Assembly (NCBI GenBank): GCA_045644665.1
Contig: JAZRHH010000007.1
Location: 27,148 to 91,147, forward strand
Direction of reading: 5' to 3'
From: RGIG9115 sp045644665
GTDB lineage: Bacteria; Bacillota; Clostridia; UBA1381
DNA: 64,000 nt
Part shown: positions 8,562 to 18,231 of the stretch, one piece after another
How the letters are laid out: every line of letters starts with the position of its first letter
Position numbering within the stretch: the stretch's first letter is position 1
Notes under the pieces: model-generated
The model's input: only the letters and a program-made list of their open reading frames with translations
Databases searched by the model: none
Told to the model about the DNA's origin: nothing
Translations under genes and position numbers: made by a program

Positions 8562-8603
8562 GCGAAGAAAAATTGAAAGTAACTGCTTTCAATTTTTCTT
8601 TGC
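8562..8603 (+). other. long hairpin between tpiA and gpmI
   Basis: An 18-bp stem (8562-8579 with 8586-8603) with a single mismatched or G-U pair and a six-base loop TAACTG. No T-run follows and the right arm ends a few bases before the gpmI ribosome binding site. It is more likely a processing, mRNA-stability or partial termination element that uncouples gpmI level from pgk-tpiA than a full terminator. Confidence 0.65.
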
Positions 8604-8624
8604 CGAGTGAAAGGACAATCTATA

Positions 8625-10169
8625 ATGAAAAAACCGATAGCTTTAATAATTCTTGACGGTTACGGAATAAACGATACAGTGGCAGGCAATGCAATTAAAG
8701 CAGCTTCCACTCCAAACCTTGATTCATACTTTGCAGACTATCCAAATACTATCTTGTATGCAAGTGGTATGAGCGTTGGACTTCCGGAAGGACAAATGGG
8801 AAATTCCGAGGTTGGTCACACAAACATTGGCGCAGGACGAGTTGTTTATCAGGAGCTTACAAGAATTACAAAATCAATTAAAGATGGTGACTTCTTTGAA
8901 AATGCTGCTCTTATAAAAGCAGTTGAAAACTGTAAGAAAAACGATAGTGCCATTCATTTTATGGGACTTCTTTCTGACGGCGGCGTTCACAGCCATATAG
9001 AACATCTTTTTGGTCTTGTTGATTTTGCAAAGACTGCAGGTCTTAAAAAGGTTTATATCCATGCAATAATGGACGGCCGTGACGTGTCTCCTACAAGCGG
9101 TGCAGGATTTCTTGCAAAGCTTCAGGAACATCTTGACAAAACAGGCGTAGGTGAAATTGCAACAGTTATCGGAAGATACTATGCAATGGACAGAGATACA
9201 AACTGGGACAGAGTAGAAAAGGCATATGACGCAATTGTAAGAAGCACAGGAGTGATGTGCGAAGACGTGCAGGCAATGATGAAAAAGTCATACGAAACTC
9301 TTGACGAGAACGGCGCAGCAATTACAGACGAGTTTATAAGACCGGCTGTTATTACAAAAAATGGTGCACCTGTGGGCAAAATTTCTGAAAATGATTCTGT
9401 TATTTGCTTCAATTTCCGTCCTGACCGTGCAAGAGAGATTACAAGAACTTTGGTTGACCCTGAATTTAAGGGCTTTAAGAGAGAGCTTCTTCCCCTTTAT
9501 TATGTGTGCATGACACAGTATGACGCGTCAATGCCAAATGTTGATGTTGCATTTAAGCCGGAGTCACTTACAAATACTTTTGGTGAATATATCTCCAAAA
9601 AAGGACTTAAACAGCTTAGAATTGCAGAAACAGAGAAATATGCTCACGTAACATTCTTCTTTAACGGCGGCGTTGAAAATGTATACGAGGGTGAGGACAG
9701 AAAGCTGATTGCTTCTCCAAAGGTTGCAACATATGACATGCAGCCCGAAATGAGCGCATACAAAGTGGCAGATGCCTGCGTAGAGCTGATTAACGAGGAC
9801 AAGTATGACTGCATAATCCTTAACTTTGCAAACTGTGATATGGTAGGTCACACAGGCGTGTTTGACGCAGCAAAAGCAGCGGTTGAAGCAGTTGACAAGT
9901 GTCTTGGAAAGGTAGTAGATGCACTTCTTTCAAAGGACGGTAAGATCCTTATTACTGCTGACCATGGTAATGCAGATTGTATGGTTGACCCTGAAACAAA
10001 TGACGTGTTTACTGCTCATACAACAAACCCTGTACCACTTATTGTTATGGGTGCAGGTGATATTGAGCTTAAGAAAGGTAAGCTTGCGGATTTGACTCCT
10101 ACAATGCTTGACCTTATGGGACTTGATAAGCCATCAGAAATGACAGGCGAAACACTTATACTCAAATAA
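8625..10169 (+). CDS. gpmI: 2,3-bisphosphoglycerate-independent phosphoglycerate mutase
   Basis: Isomerises 3-phosphoglycerate to 2-phosphoglycerate; a Mn-dependent enzyme of the alkaline phosphatase superfamily. The N-terminal metal ligand lies in ILDGYG, the catalytic phospho-serine in GQMGNSEVGHTNIGAGR, and the C-terminal metal site in ITADHGNADCM. From the ATG at 8625 (MKKPIALII) the length is 514, normal for the family. AAAGGA precedes this ATG; the GTG six codons earlier overlaps that site and is unlikely. It completes a pgk-tpiA-gpmI run and is followed by a strong terminator. Confidence 0.97.
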   Translation: MKKPIALIILDGYGINDTVAGNAIKAASTPNLDSYFADYPNTILYASGMSVGLPEGQMGNSEVGHTNIGAGRVVYQELTRITKSIKDGDFFENAALIKAVENCKKNDSAIHFMGLLSDGGVHSHIEHLFGLVDFAKTAGLKKVYIHAIMDGRDVSPTSGAGFLAKLQEHLDKTGVGEIATVIGRYYAMDRDTNWDRVEKAYDAIVRSTGVMCEDVQAMMKKSYETLDENGAAITDEFIRPAVITKNGAPVGKISENDSVICFNFRPDRAREITRTLVDPEFKGFKRELLPLYYVCMTQYDASMPNVDVAFKPESLTNTFGEYISKKGLKQLRIAETEKYAHVTFFFNGGVENVYEGEDRKLIASPKVATYDMQPEMSAYKVADACVELINEDKYDCIILNFANCDMVGHTGVFDAAKAAVEAVDKCLGKVVDALLSKDGKILITADHGNADCMVDPETNDVFTAHTTNPVPLIVMGAGDIELKKGKLADLTPTMLDLMGLDKPSEMTGETLILK

Positions 10170-10177
10170 TTTGGAAT

Positions 10178-10221
10178 GTTTAAAAATGCACAGACCGTTC
10201 AATGGCTATAACTCTGTATTT
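10178..10221. repeat. copy 1 of a dispersed 44-bp hairpin-derived repeat
   Basis: Beginning GTTTAAAAATGCACAGAC, this segment matches 34775-34818 at 38 of 44 positions. Both copies lie just downstream of a gene (gpmI here, malQ there). In this copy the right arm of the hairpin is degraded. Confidence 0.6.
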
Positions 10222-10253
10222 ATAAACATCTAAAACATCCACAAACTAAAGTA

Positions 10254-10289
10254 AGAATCCGCAAATTGCGGATTCTTTTTTATTTTTTT
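10254..10289 (+). terminator. intrinsic terminator of gpmI
   Basis: AGAATCCGCAA-A-TTGCGGATTCT (10254-10276) is a perfect inverted repeat followed by a run of T residues broken by a single A. It is a textbook rho-independent terminator for the glycolytic run. Confidence 0.92.
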
Positions 10290-10321
10290 CCATTGAACTA
10301 TGAACTCAACGCACCACTTGA

Positions 10322-10375
10322 CGTACACACGTACGCCTGCGGGCAAGGTATTATGCTACTTAAGTAGCATAATAC
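10322..10375. repeat. intergenic palindromic element with a perfect 28-bp palindrome
   Basis: 10348-10375 reads identically on both strands (half-site GTATTATGCTACTT). About 20 bp to its left is a second short inverted repeat, CGTAC-ACAC-GTACG at 10322-10335, in a locally GC-richer stretch. Neither half has a T-run, so it is not an ordinary terminator. It sits between the convergent gpmI and glmS genes. Confidence 0.6.
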
Positions 10376-10430
10376 TGCGTTTCGTCCATTCTGCACTATT
10401 TTTAATTCATTCCTGTTTTCTTATATCAGA

Positions 10431-12260
10431 CTATTCTACTGTTACCGATTTTGCTAAATTTCTTGGTTTATCTATATCGCATCCTTTAAGTGACGCCACA
10501 TAATACCCAAAAAGCTGCAAAGGTACAACTGCCAAAGATGGCATGAACATATCATTTGCCTCAGGAAGCTCTATAAGAAAATCGCCTATGTCCTCTTTAT
10601 GCTCTGTACCCTCTTTTGCAAGACCCATGACCACAGCGCCTCTTGCCTTAACCTCTTTTATATTGCTTATTGTTTTTTCAAGTAGGAATGAGGTATTTGC
10701 AAGAGCAACAACTAAAGTACCTTCCTCAACAAGAGAAATTGTTCCGTGCTTAAGCTCGCCTGCTGCGTATGCTTCTGAATGGATATATGATATTTCCTTT
10801 AGCTTCAATGAGCCTTCAAGACTTACTCCGTAGTCTAAGTTTCTTCCTATAAAGAATATAGAATGGGAGTTATAGAACTTTGAAGCCAGGTACTTTATTT
10901 TATCCTTATTCTCAAGAACCTTTTTTACTTTTGACGGGAGAAGCGCAATTTCTTCCGTAAGGCTTTTATACGTTTCGTCATCTATTGTTCCTGCCTTTTT
11001 TGCCATGTAAACACAAAGAAGATACATAACGCTAAGCTGTGTGGAATATGCTTTTGTGGTTGCAACGGCAATTTCGGGACCCGCCCATGTATAGATAACA
11101 TCGTCTGCCTCTTTTGCTATGGTGCTGCCTACCACGTTTACAATTCCAAGAGTTCTTGCGCCTCTTTTTTTGGCTTCTTTAAGTGCTGCAAGGGTATCTG
11201 CCGTTTCGCCTGACTGGCTTATTATAATTGCAAGGTCCTTGTCTGTTATAATGGGGTCTGCATACCTGAACTCCGAGGCAATAACTGCTTCTACAGGTAT
11301 GCGGCAAAGCTTTTCTATATTATACTTTGCCACTACTCCCACATGATACGCACTTCCGCAGGCAATAATATATATTTTATTAATGTTTTTAATGTCCTCT
11401 TCTGTGAGGGATAGTCCCTCAAAAAAGATTTCTCCGTTTTGTATTCTTGGGCTTATTGTTTCGGATAACGCCTTTGGCTGCTCCTCAATTTCTTTCATCA
11501 TAAAGTGCTCGTAGCCGCCTTTTTCTGCAGAGGATACGTCCCAGTTAACTGTAACTGCTTCCTTTTCTATTTTCTCTCCGTCTGTATTAAACACCTGTAC
11601 GGAGTCCTTGTCGAGAACAACAATTTCGTTATCCTCAAGATAGTATACATCCCTTGTGTAATTTAGAATGGCAGTTACATCCGATGCTACAAAATTTTCT
11701 TCTTGTCCAAGTCCAACAATCATAGGACTTGCCTTTCTTACAGCGTAAAACTTATCCGGCTCGTCACGAAGCATTACACCAAGGGCGTAGGAGCCGTTTA
11801 CTCTGTGTATTACCTTTGCTATAGTTTCCAGCATATTGCCATTATAGTAGTAATCAAGAAGATGTGCTACAACCTCTGTGTCTGTTTCGGACACAAACTC
11901 TATTCCTTTTTTTATTAGTCTGTCCTTTAATTTCTTATAGTTTTCAATAATTCCGTTATGAACTACCGCAAACCGACCTGAATTTGAGATGTGTGGGTGA
12001 GAGTTTGTATCAGACGGCTCACCATGAGTTGCCCACCTTGTATGTCCTATACCTATGGTGCCCAAAACGCTTTTTCCGCTATCTGTGATTTCGGATAGAA
12101 TGGACAATCTGCCTTGTGACTTTTTTATATTTATTTCTCCCCCGCTGCCGAATACAGCAATGCCTGCAGAGTCGTAGCCTCTGTATTCCAGCTTTGAAAG
12201 TCCCTCAAGCAAAATGGGAGCCGCCTGTCTTTTTCCTGCGTAACCTATTATTCCGCACAT
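10431..12260 (-). CDS. glmS: glutamine-fructose-6-phosphate aminotransferase (isomerizing)
   Basis: Makes glucosamine 6-phosphate from fructose 6-phosphate and glutamine, the entry step to UDP-GlcNAc and peptidoglycan. The N-terminal MCGIIGYAG exposes the catalytic Cys2 of the class II glutaminase domain (to about residue 230). Two SIS sugar isomerase domains follow (ACGSAYHVGVVAKY, ISQSGETADTLAALKEAKKR), and the C-terminus DKPRNLAKSVTVE is the conserved tail. The 609 residues match the family. No glmS ribozyme is visible in the short leader, so regulation may differ from Bacillus. GlmM, the next enzyme of the pathway, is encoded at 57330. Confidence 0.98.
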   Translation of the reverse strand: MCGIIGYAGKRQAAPILLEGLSKLEYRGYDSAGIAVFGSGGEINIKKSQGRLSILSEITDSGKSVLGTIGIGHTRWATHGEPSDTNSHPHISNSGRFAVVHNGIIENYKKLKDRLIKKGIEFVSETDTEVVAHLLDYYYNGNMLETIAKVIHRVNGSYALGVMLRDEPDKFYAVRKASPMIVGLGQEENFVASDVTAILNYTRDVYYLEDNEIVVLDKDSVQVFNTDGEKIEKEAVTVNWDVSSAEKGGYEHFMMKEIEEQPKALSETISPRIQNGEIFFEGLSLTEEDIKNINKIYIIACGSAYHVGVVAKYNIEKLCRIPVEAVIASEFRYADPIITDKDLAIIISQSGETADTLAALKEAKKRGARTLGIVNVVGSTIAKEADDVIYTWAGPEIAVATTKAYSTQLSVMYLLCVYMAKKAGTIDDETYKSLTEEIALLPSKVKKVLENKDKIKYLASKFYNSHSIFFIGRNLDYGVSLEGSLKLKEISYIHSEAYAAGELKHGTISLVEEGTLVVALANTSFLLEKTISNIKEVKARGAVVMGLAKEGTEHKEDIGDFLIELPEANDMFMPSLAVVPLQLFGYYVASLKGCDIDKPRNLAKSVTVE

Positions 12261-12331
12261 TTATTAACACTTTCCTTTCGTGTATGATTTTAGCTCACAC
12301 CAAAATCAAACATTATTTATCACAATAATAT

Positions 12332-12360
12332 ATTCTACTTACATTTTGCCCAAAAATCAA
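12332..12360 (-). promoter_or_regulatory. sigma-A type promoter of glmS
   Basis: Minus strand TTGATT (12355-12360), 17-bp spacer, TAGAAT (12332-12337), giving a leader of about 65 nt before the glmS ATG. Confidence 0.7.
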
Positions 12361-12388
12361 GTGAATTTTTTAAAACAAGGAAAAAAAT

Positions 12389-12423
12389 AAAACCATGTAA
12401 AAATTAACCTTTTACATGGTTTT
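12389..12423 (-). terminator. intrinsic terminator of the addBA-metH operon
   Basis: A 14-bp stem AAAACCATGTAAAA / TTTTACATGGTTTT with a seven-base loop, followed on the minus strand by TTTTATTTTTTT. It lies 38 bp beyond the methionine synthase stop codon and ends the long minus-strand operon. Confidence 0.9.
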
Positions 12424-12460
12424 ATAATTTATTATGTTTGATTTTGTATAGCATACGATT

Positions 12461-14833
12461 TTATACGATAAAGAATTTTTGGGCAATTCTAACGTCTTCC
12501 ATGGCGTCCTTGCCATAAAAGTCTGCTCCTATTTCCTTTGCAAAGTCCGCTGTCATGACCGCACCGCCTACCATTACCTTAGTATCCGGACATTCCTTTT
12601 TAAGAAGTGCAATTGTTTCCTCCATACTTGGAACGGTTGTTGTCATAAGAGCGCTTAGTCCTACAAGCCTTATATTATCCTTTTTAACAGCCTCCACCAC
12701 AGCCTCGGGGGGAACATCCTTTCCAAGGTCTATACAATCAAACTGATAATTTTCAAGGAGTACCTTAACTATGTTTTTACCAATATCGTGTATATCACCC
12801 TTAACGGTTGCAAGTACAATTTTTTCGCCCTTTTGGACTCCCTCTTTTCTAATAAGTGGAGTGAGAACATCAAATGCTGCCTTTGCTGCCTCTGCGCTCA
12901 TCAAAAGCTGTGGCAGAAAAATGCTACCCTCCTCAAATCCCTTTCCAACCTTGTCAAGAGCAGGGACTATTTCCTTTGCAATAATTTCAAGTACATCTTC
13001 TTTTTTGGAAAGAGCCTCTGCACTTTTTGCACTGTCCGTGTCCATTCCCTTTATTATGCACTCACCAAGTGACATAACAGATGATGCTGTAGCTGTGGGA
13101 GCCTTTTCCCCTGCATGTCTTTTTATATAGGTTTCAAAGTTCTCGTCAAATCCTTTTAATGCGCAAAAAGCGTTATATGCCGCCATCATGTCCTCGGAAC
13201 AGGGATTTATAATTCCGCAGGAAAGACCCTTTTCAAGCGCAAGGGTAAAGAATGCGGAATTTATAAGCCTCCTTTCCGGAAGACCAAAGGAAACATTTGA
13301 AACACCAAGAACTGTATTTACCGAGAGCTCCTTTTTTATCATTTCCAAAGAGGAAAGTGTAACCTCTGCAGCTTCCTTGCCGGCACTTACGGGCAAGGTG
13401 AGAGGGTCTATAATTATATCCCTTTTTTGTATTCCAAAAGCTTCAGCACGATCTATTATCTTTTTTGCTATTTTAAAGCGGCCCTCCGCCGTTTCAGGTA
13501 TTCCGTCCTCGACAAGAGTAAGGGCAACAACCACGCCGCCGTACTTTTTTACAAGAGGAAATACGGCTGTCATGCTTTCTTCTTTTCCGTTTACAGAGTT
13601 TATAAGGGGTTTTCCGTTATATACTCTGAGAGCTCTTTCCATTGCAGAAGAGTCCGATGTATCTATCTGCAGAGGGAGCGCTGTAATTCTTTGAATTGCA
13701 AGAACTGTTTCCTCTAATACCTTTGGCTCGTCTATGCCCGGAAGTCCTACATTTACATCAAGAATATGTGCCCCTGCCGCCTCCTGTTTTGCAGCCTCAC
13801 GAAGTGCATAGTCACCGTCTCCTGATTTTAGTGCTTCTTTAAAGAGCTTTTTGCCCGTAGGATTTATTCTCTCGCCTATTATAACAGGCTTTTTGCCAAT
13901 TTCCACACTCTGCCCGTAGGAGGTTACAACTGTCTTGTTAAATTGGGGGATTGGCTTTGGAGATTTTCCCAAGGTAATCTCTGCAAGGGCTTTTATATGC
14001 TCCGGTGTTGTTCCGCAGCAGCCGCCAACAACTGCTGCATACTCCAGAATTTCTTCCATTGACTTTGCAAACAGCTCCGGTGTAACATCAAAATATGTTC
14101 TGCCGTCCTTTGTTTTTGGAAGTCCTGCATTTGGGTTTACAATTAATGGAAGTGAACACGCACTTCTCATACGGCGGACTATGGGTAGCATACCATCAGG
14201 GCCCATGCCGCAGTTAAGTCCGATAGCATCTACCCCAAGACCCTCAAGGGTTGCTGCAGCCGTTTCCACGTCGGCTCCTGTAAGGAGCTTACCTTTTTCG
14301 TCAAATACCATTGTACAAAATACAGGCAGGTTGCTGTTTTCCTTTGCTGCAAGGACTGCCGCCTTTAGCTCGTAAAGGTCGCTCATTGTTTCTATTATAA
14401 TTCCGTCTGCACCGGCGTCTGCTCCTGCCTTTACAGTTTCCGCAAAAACGCTTACGGCTTCATTAAAGTCAAGGTCGCCCATTGGCTTTAGAAGTCTACC
14501 TGTTGGTCCTATGTCCAAAAAGGCAAAAACATCTTCTCTGCCGCACTCTGCTATGGTCTTTTTTAAGAGTTTTACACCTGCTGCTGCAACCTCTGCCGCA
14601 TCTTTGCCGAACTCCGCCATTTTAAGTCGGTTAGTACCAAAGGTATCTGTGGTTATTATATTGCATCCGGCATCTATGTATTTTTTGTGTACTGCCGCTA
14701 CCTTTTCAGGCTCTTCCACCGCCCACAGGTCAGGGGCGTAGCCAAAGGGAAGTCCCATATCCTGAAGCATTGTGCCCATTGCACCGTCAGCTATTAAAAA
14801 TTTTTTATTAAGTAATTCTAAAACCTTACTCAT
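12461..14833 (-). CDS. metH: cobalamin-dependent methionine synthase, three-module form
   Basis: Transfers a methyl group from methyltetrahydrofolate to homocysteine through B12. Modules in order: homocysteine S-methyltransferase barrel (about 1-290) with zinc cysteines in GLNCG and GGCCGTTPEH; pterin-binding barrel (about 310-560; GERINPTGKKLFKEAL, DVNVGLPGIDE); helical cap and Rossmann B12 domain (about 585-790) with the cobalt-ligating motif DIHDIGKNIV. The 790-residue protein stops after the B12 domain and lacks the AdoMet reactivation domain of long MetH, as is common in Clostridia. Its ATG overlaps the addA stop (ATGA), so it is translated with addA as last gene of the operon. Confidence 0.93.
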   Translation of the reverse strand: MSKVLELLNKKFLIADGAMGTMLQDMGLPFGYAPDLWAVEEPEKVAAVHKKYIDAGCNIITTDTFGTNRLKMAEFGKDAAEVAAAGVKLLKKTIAECGREDVFAFLDIGPTGRLLKPMGDLDFNEAVSVFAETVKAGADAGADGIIIETMSDLYELKAAVLAAKENSNLPVFCTMVFDEKGKLLTGADVETAAATLEGLGVDAIGLNCGMGPDGMLPIVRRMRSACSLPLIVNPNAGLPKTKDGRTYFDVTPELFAKSMEEILEYAAVVGGCCGTTPEHIKALAEITLGKSPKPIPQFNKTVVTSYGQSVEIGKKPVIIGERINPTGKKLFKEALKSGDGDYALREAAKQEAAGAHILDVNVGLPGIDEPKVLEETVLAIQRITALPLQIDTSDSSAMERALRVYNGKPLINSVNGKEESMTAVFPLVKKYGGVVVALTLVEDGIPETAEGRFKIAKKIIDRAEAFGIQKRDIIIDPLTLPVSAGKEAAEVTLSSLEMIKKELSVNTVLGVSNVSFGLPERRLINSAFFTLALEKGLSCGIINPCSEDMMAAYNAFCALKGFDENFETYIKRHAGEKAPTATASSVMSLGECIIKGMDTDSAKSAEALSKKEDVLEIIAKEIVPALDKVGKGFEEGSIFLPQLLMSAEAAKAAFDVLTPLIRKEGVQKGEKIVLATVKGDIHDIGKNIVKVLLENYQFDCIDLGKDVPPEAVVEAVKKDNIRLVGLSALMTTTVPSMEETIALLKKECPDTKVMVGGAVMTADFAKEIGADFYGKDAMEDVRIAQKFFIV

Positions 14834-17800
14834 ATCTCTGTCCTTATTTCTATATAATTATTTAAATAAAAGGAATAAATAAATACTTCCTTTACTCTCT
14901 TTTTAAGAAGACGCTCTATTGCTTCCCTGTACCACTTTAGCTGAACATGGTACTTGTCTGCAAGGTCATTAAGACTTTCACACTTGTCTGTTTTATAGTC
15001 CACAAGCACAATTTCCCCGTCCTCTTCAAAGTACATATCAATAACACCCTGAAGAAGCATGGTTTCTCCTTTAATTTCTTCTCCCTGAAAATCTGTTGCA
15101 GGGATTTGAATTTCAAAGGGTGCCTCTCTTTTAATGTTGCACTTTAAAGCACGCACGCCAAGGGGACTTTCAAAAAATCCTTGCACCTTTTGGACGATTG
15201 TTTTATTCTCCTCACCTGTAATACGAACAACCTCGTCAGGTATGCTTTCGGTTATATTTATTTTTTCCATTACTGTGTGTACAAGGGTGCCAAATTCCGC
15301 TCCGCCTCTTTGGTCTGTGTTCATGAAGGACGGAAGCCTTTGGAGCTTTGCGGAAAATCCGCTGTGACCCTTAAGGTCGGATACAGAGGTTTTTGTTCTT
15401 GCAGCTTTGGCTGTTTCCAAAGAGCTATATTTATCAAGAAGTCCAAAAATCTTGTCCCTTATATCATCAGCCTTTTGGGAGCTTTCCTCTTTTTTTATTT
15501 CTACAGGCTTTGAAATTGTAGTGCCTGCCTCGTATTCGTGATATGTCCAGAGGGGATTTTTACTTGATTTTATAACAGGGGCAATTATTTTGATATAACT
15601 TGTTGCATTTTCAATTTCTTCTTCCGTTATTTCCTTGTTTGTAAACTCAAAAGCACCTGTTTTTTTAGATGCAGGAACAACGGCTGTTACTATAAGCTTT
15701 TCCTTTGCCCGTGTAAATGCAACATAGAGCTTACGAAGCTGCTCGGAAATGTTTTCGCTTTTTTTGCGGGCAAGTATAACCTTTTTGTTTACGGTAGGAA
15801 GGCTGTAGCCGCCCTGCACATTTATGTTATCAAGACCATATCCCAAATCCTTATGGATAAGGAGCTTTTTGCCAAAGCCGTCACCCATAAACTTTGTACC
15901 CATGCCGCACACAAAAACAACAGGAAATTCAAGTCCCTTACTCTTGTGAATAGTCATAATTGGCACACCAAAGCCACCTATATTGGCGCAGCCAAGACCC
16001 TCTGAGCTTTCCATGCGGGACATGTACTGTTCAAAATCGTAAAGGGTTGCAATTGTGCCCTCGGAAAGTGTTCTTGCTCTTTCCATATAAAGTCTGAGGT
16101 TTGCAAGAGCCTTTTCCCCTCCGTACAAAATGCCGCACATTTCGTAAAGGGAAGAGTCTGTCATAAGACGCCAGATAAGCCTGTCTGCACTCATGTACTC
16201 AGACTTCTCACGCCATGACTTTATTTCATTTGCAAAGCTTTTGCACTTTTCTCCAAGGGTGTCCTCTTCCTTTGCTCTTTTATTTACACATTCCCAGTAT
16301 GCACCATTGCCACAGAGCCTTATTTCTGCAAGTTCCTCATCAGTAAATCTGTAAACAGGGGAGCGCATTACAGATACAAGTGCAATATCACTCTGTGGAT
16401 TGTTAACGGCTTTTACAAGCTCTGTTATAAGGCGTATTTCTGTCTTTTCAAAAAATCCGTTATCCTCCGAGTATCCGCTTATTCCATATTTTCCAAGAGC
16501 GTTTATATAGGTGGAGCTACGGCTCTTTACGGAGCTCATAAGTATTGCAAAATCGCTTTCCCGTACCGGTCTTGCCTTGCCCTTATCTGTAACAAGCCAA
16601 CCTGAATCCAGCATTTCTCTTATTTTTGATGCAACAAGCTCTGCCTCTTTTTCCTCGTCTGTAAGAAGCAATTCTTCATCATCGCCGCCACCCTCTATAA
16701 TGTGAAGCTCGGAGCTGTAGTCGTTACCCTCATATTCTTTTTCAAGATCCGGATTTCCAAAGTGAAGCGCCTGTTCATCTGTATAGTCAACCTCACCTAC
16801 TCTGTAGGTCATTATCCTGGAAAACAAGAGATTTATACTGTCAAGAACGGTTTTGCGGCTCCTGAAATTTTTAGAAAGCACTATGCGGCTTCCGTGGTTT
16901 GGATTGTTCATATAGTCTTGGTCACGAGTCCTGAAAATGAGAGGGTCGCTGTTTCTGAAACGGTATATACTCTGCTTCATATCTCCAACTACAAAGCGGT
17001 TTGTGCCGTTTGAGATAAGTGAAAATATTTCTTCCTGCAAAGAGTTTGTATCCTGATACTCGTCCATAAGAATTTCTGCGTACTTTTCCTTTAGAGCCTG
17101 TGTTATGTCCTCATGGCTTCGCAAAAGCTGCAAGGTCATATGCTCCAGGTCATTAAAAGAAAATCTGCCGAGCTTTCTTTTTTTCTCGCTAATAAATTCG
17201 GAAAAGCCTTGTACAAGCCTTGAAATTGCAAGGGCGTGGGGATAAAGCTCACCGCTGTACTCTTTGTCAAGGTCATGTGTTTTTGCACTTGCAGTAGAAG
17301 ATAGCTTTATGACCTGTTCAAGACATTGCTGTCTAAGGTCTATATACCTCTTGCAAATATCTGCCTCCGCCTTTTTAAGTCCTGTTTTTGCAATCTTTTC
17401 AAAATTAACTCCTGAAATATAGTCCCATGCAGGATTAGGATGTGATAAGGTTTCTATATCCTTTTTCATGGCGTTATAAAGAGCCATGCTCCTTGTGTCA
17501 GGGGCGGGATTTGCCTCTGCTTCAAAAGCAGAGCACAGGGTTTTTATAAGAGCCAGGGCGTCCTTTGCCGCCTCTTTATACTGATTTTCTATGGAAGTGC
17601 AAAAAATGCTCCCTGAAAAGTTTTTATAATCCTCTGCGTGTGTGCTTAGCCACCCGTCCGGGTCAGGCACAGACCTTGTAAATTCGTAAGCCTCAAGAAG
17701 AAGGCTCATTACCTCTTTATCATCATAGCCACGGGAATAAAGCCTTGTAAGCAGAAAAAAGTCCTCATTTCCCTGTTCATAAAGAGTATCAAAATACTCG

Positions 17801-18231
17801 TTCATGGTTTCCTGCTCAAAAATTCTATTCTCTGAGGGGTCTGCAATTTTAAATTTAGGGTCTATGCCAAGGATATGAAAGTTTTGCTTAACCGTTTTCA
17901 TACAAAAGGAGTCTATTGTGGAAATTTCTGCAAAGGGCAATTTTTTAAGCTGCTTTTTTAGTATTGCCTTTTTGTCCTTGTCCTTTTCTTTATTAAAAGC
18001 CTCACGGAGAGATTTTTTCATTCTCTCCTGCATTTCCCTTGCGGCGTCTCTTGCAAAGGTTACAACAAGGAGCCTGTCCACGCCCGTGTAGTTTCCTGCG
18101 CTGTCAGGAATTAACATTCTTGTTATTCTCTCTACAAGGACAGCGGTCTTTCCGGAGCCTGCTGCCGCGTTTACAAGAAGGTTCGGCTTTGTCTTTATAG
18201 CTTGTTCCTGCTCGGCTGTCCACTGCCTCAT
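14830..18231 (-). CDS. addA: ATP-dependent helicase/nuclease subunit A
   Basis: Large subunit of the AddAB helicase-nuclease that resects double-strand breaks up to Chi-like sites, the Firmicute equivalent of RecBCD. The UvrD/SF1 core shows Walker A NAAAGSGKTAVLVERI near residue 20, Walker B ILMDEYQDTN near 390, GDMKQSIYRFR and the late motif VAFTRAKEKL. The C-terminal RecB-type nuclease includes EFGTLVHTVMEK and the catalytic VLVDYKTDK. Its 1133 residues are slightly below the usual 1200. The start ATG overlaps the addB stop. A double operon overlap with addB and metH suggests translational coupling. Confidence 0.96.
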   Translation of the reverse strand: MRQWTAEQEQAIKTKPNLLVNAAAGSGKTAVLVERITRMLIPDSAGNYTGVDRLLVVTFARDAAREMQERMKKSLREAFNKEKDKDKKAILKKQLKKLPFAEISTIDSFCMKTVKQNFHILGIDPKFKIADPSENRIFEQETMNEYFDTLYEQGNEDFFLLTRLYSRGYDDKEVMSLLLEAYEFTRSVPDPDGWLSTHAEDYKNFSGSIFCTSIENQYKEAAKDALALIKTLCSAFEAEANPAPDTRSMALYNAMKKDIETLSHPNPAWDYISGVNFEKIAKTGLKKAEADICKRYIDLRQQCLEQVIKLSSTASAKTHDLDKEYSGELYPHALAISRLVQGFSEFISEKKRKLGRFSFNDLEHMTLQLLRSHEDITQALKEKYAEILMDEYQDTNSLQEEIFSLISNGTNRFVVGDMKQSIYRFRNSDPLIFRTRDQDYMNNPNHGSRIVLSKNFRSRKTVLDSINLLFSRIMTYRVGEVDYTDEQALHFGNPDLEKEYEGNDYSSELHIIEGGGDDEELLLTDEEKEAELVASKIREMLDSGWLVTDKGKARPVRESDFAILMSSVKSRSSTYINALGKYGISGYSEDNGFFEKTEIRLITELVKAVNNPQSDIALVSVMRSPVYRFTDEELAEIRLCGNGAYWECVNKRAKEEDTLGEKCKSFANEIKSWREKSEYMSADRLIWRLMTDSSLYEMCGILYGGEKALANLRLYMERARTLSEGTIATLYDFEQYMSRMESSEGLGCANIGGFGVPIMTIHKSKGLEFPVVFVCGMGTKFMGDGFGKKLLIHKDLGYGLDNINVQGGYSLPTVNKKVILARKKSENISEQLRKLYVAFTRAKEKLIVTAVVPASKKTGAFEFTNKEITEEEIENATSYIKIIAPVIKSSKNPLWTYHEYEAGTTISKPVEIKKEESSQKADDIRDKIFGLLDKYSSLETAKAARTKTSVSDLKGHSGFSAKLQRLPSFMNTDQRGGAEFGTLVHTVMEKINITESIPDEVVRITGEENKTIVQKVQGFFESPLGVRALKCNIKREAPFEIQIPATDFQGEEIKGETMLLQGVIDMYFEEDGEIVLVDYKTDKCESLNDLADKYHVQLKWYREAIERLLKKRVKEVFIYSFYLNNYIEIRTEI

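Noticed and set aside
12261..12460. A glmS ribozyme/riboswitch upstream of glmS
   Set aside because: The promoter leaves a leader of about 65 nt, too short for the ribozyme core, and no matching conserved core is visible.
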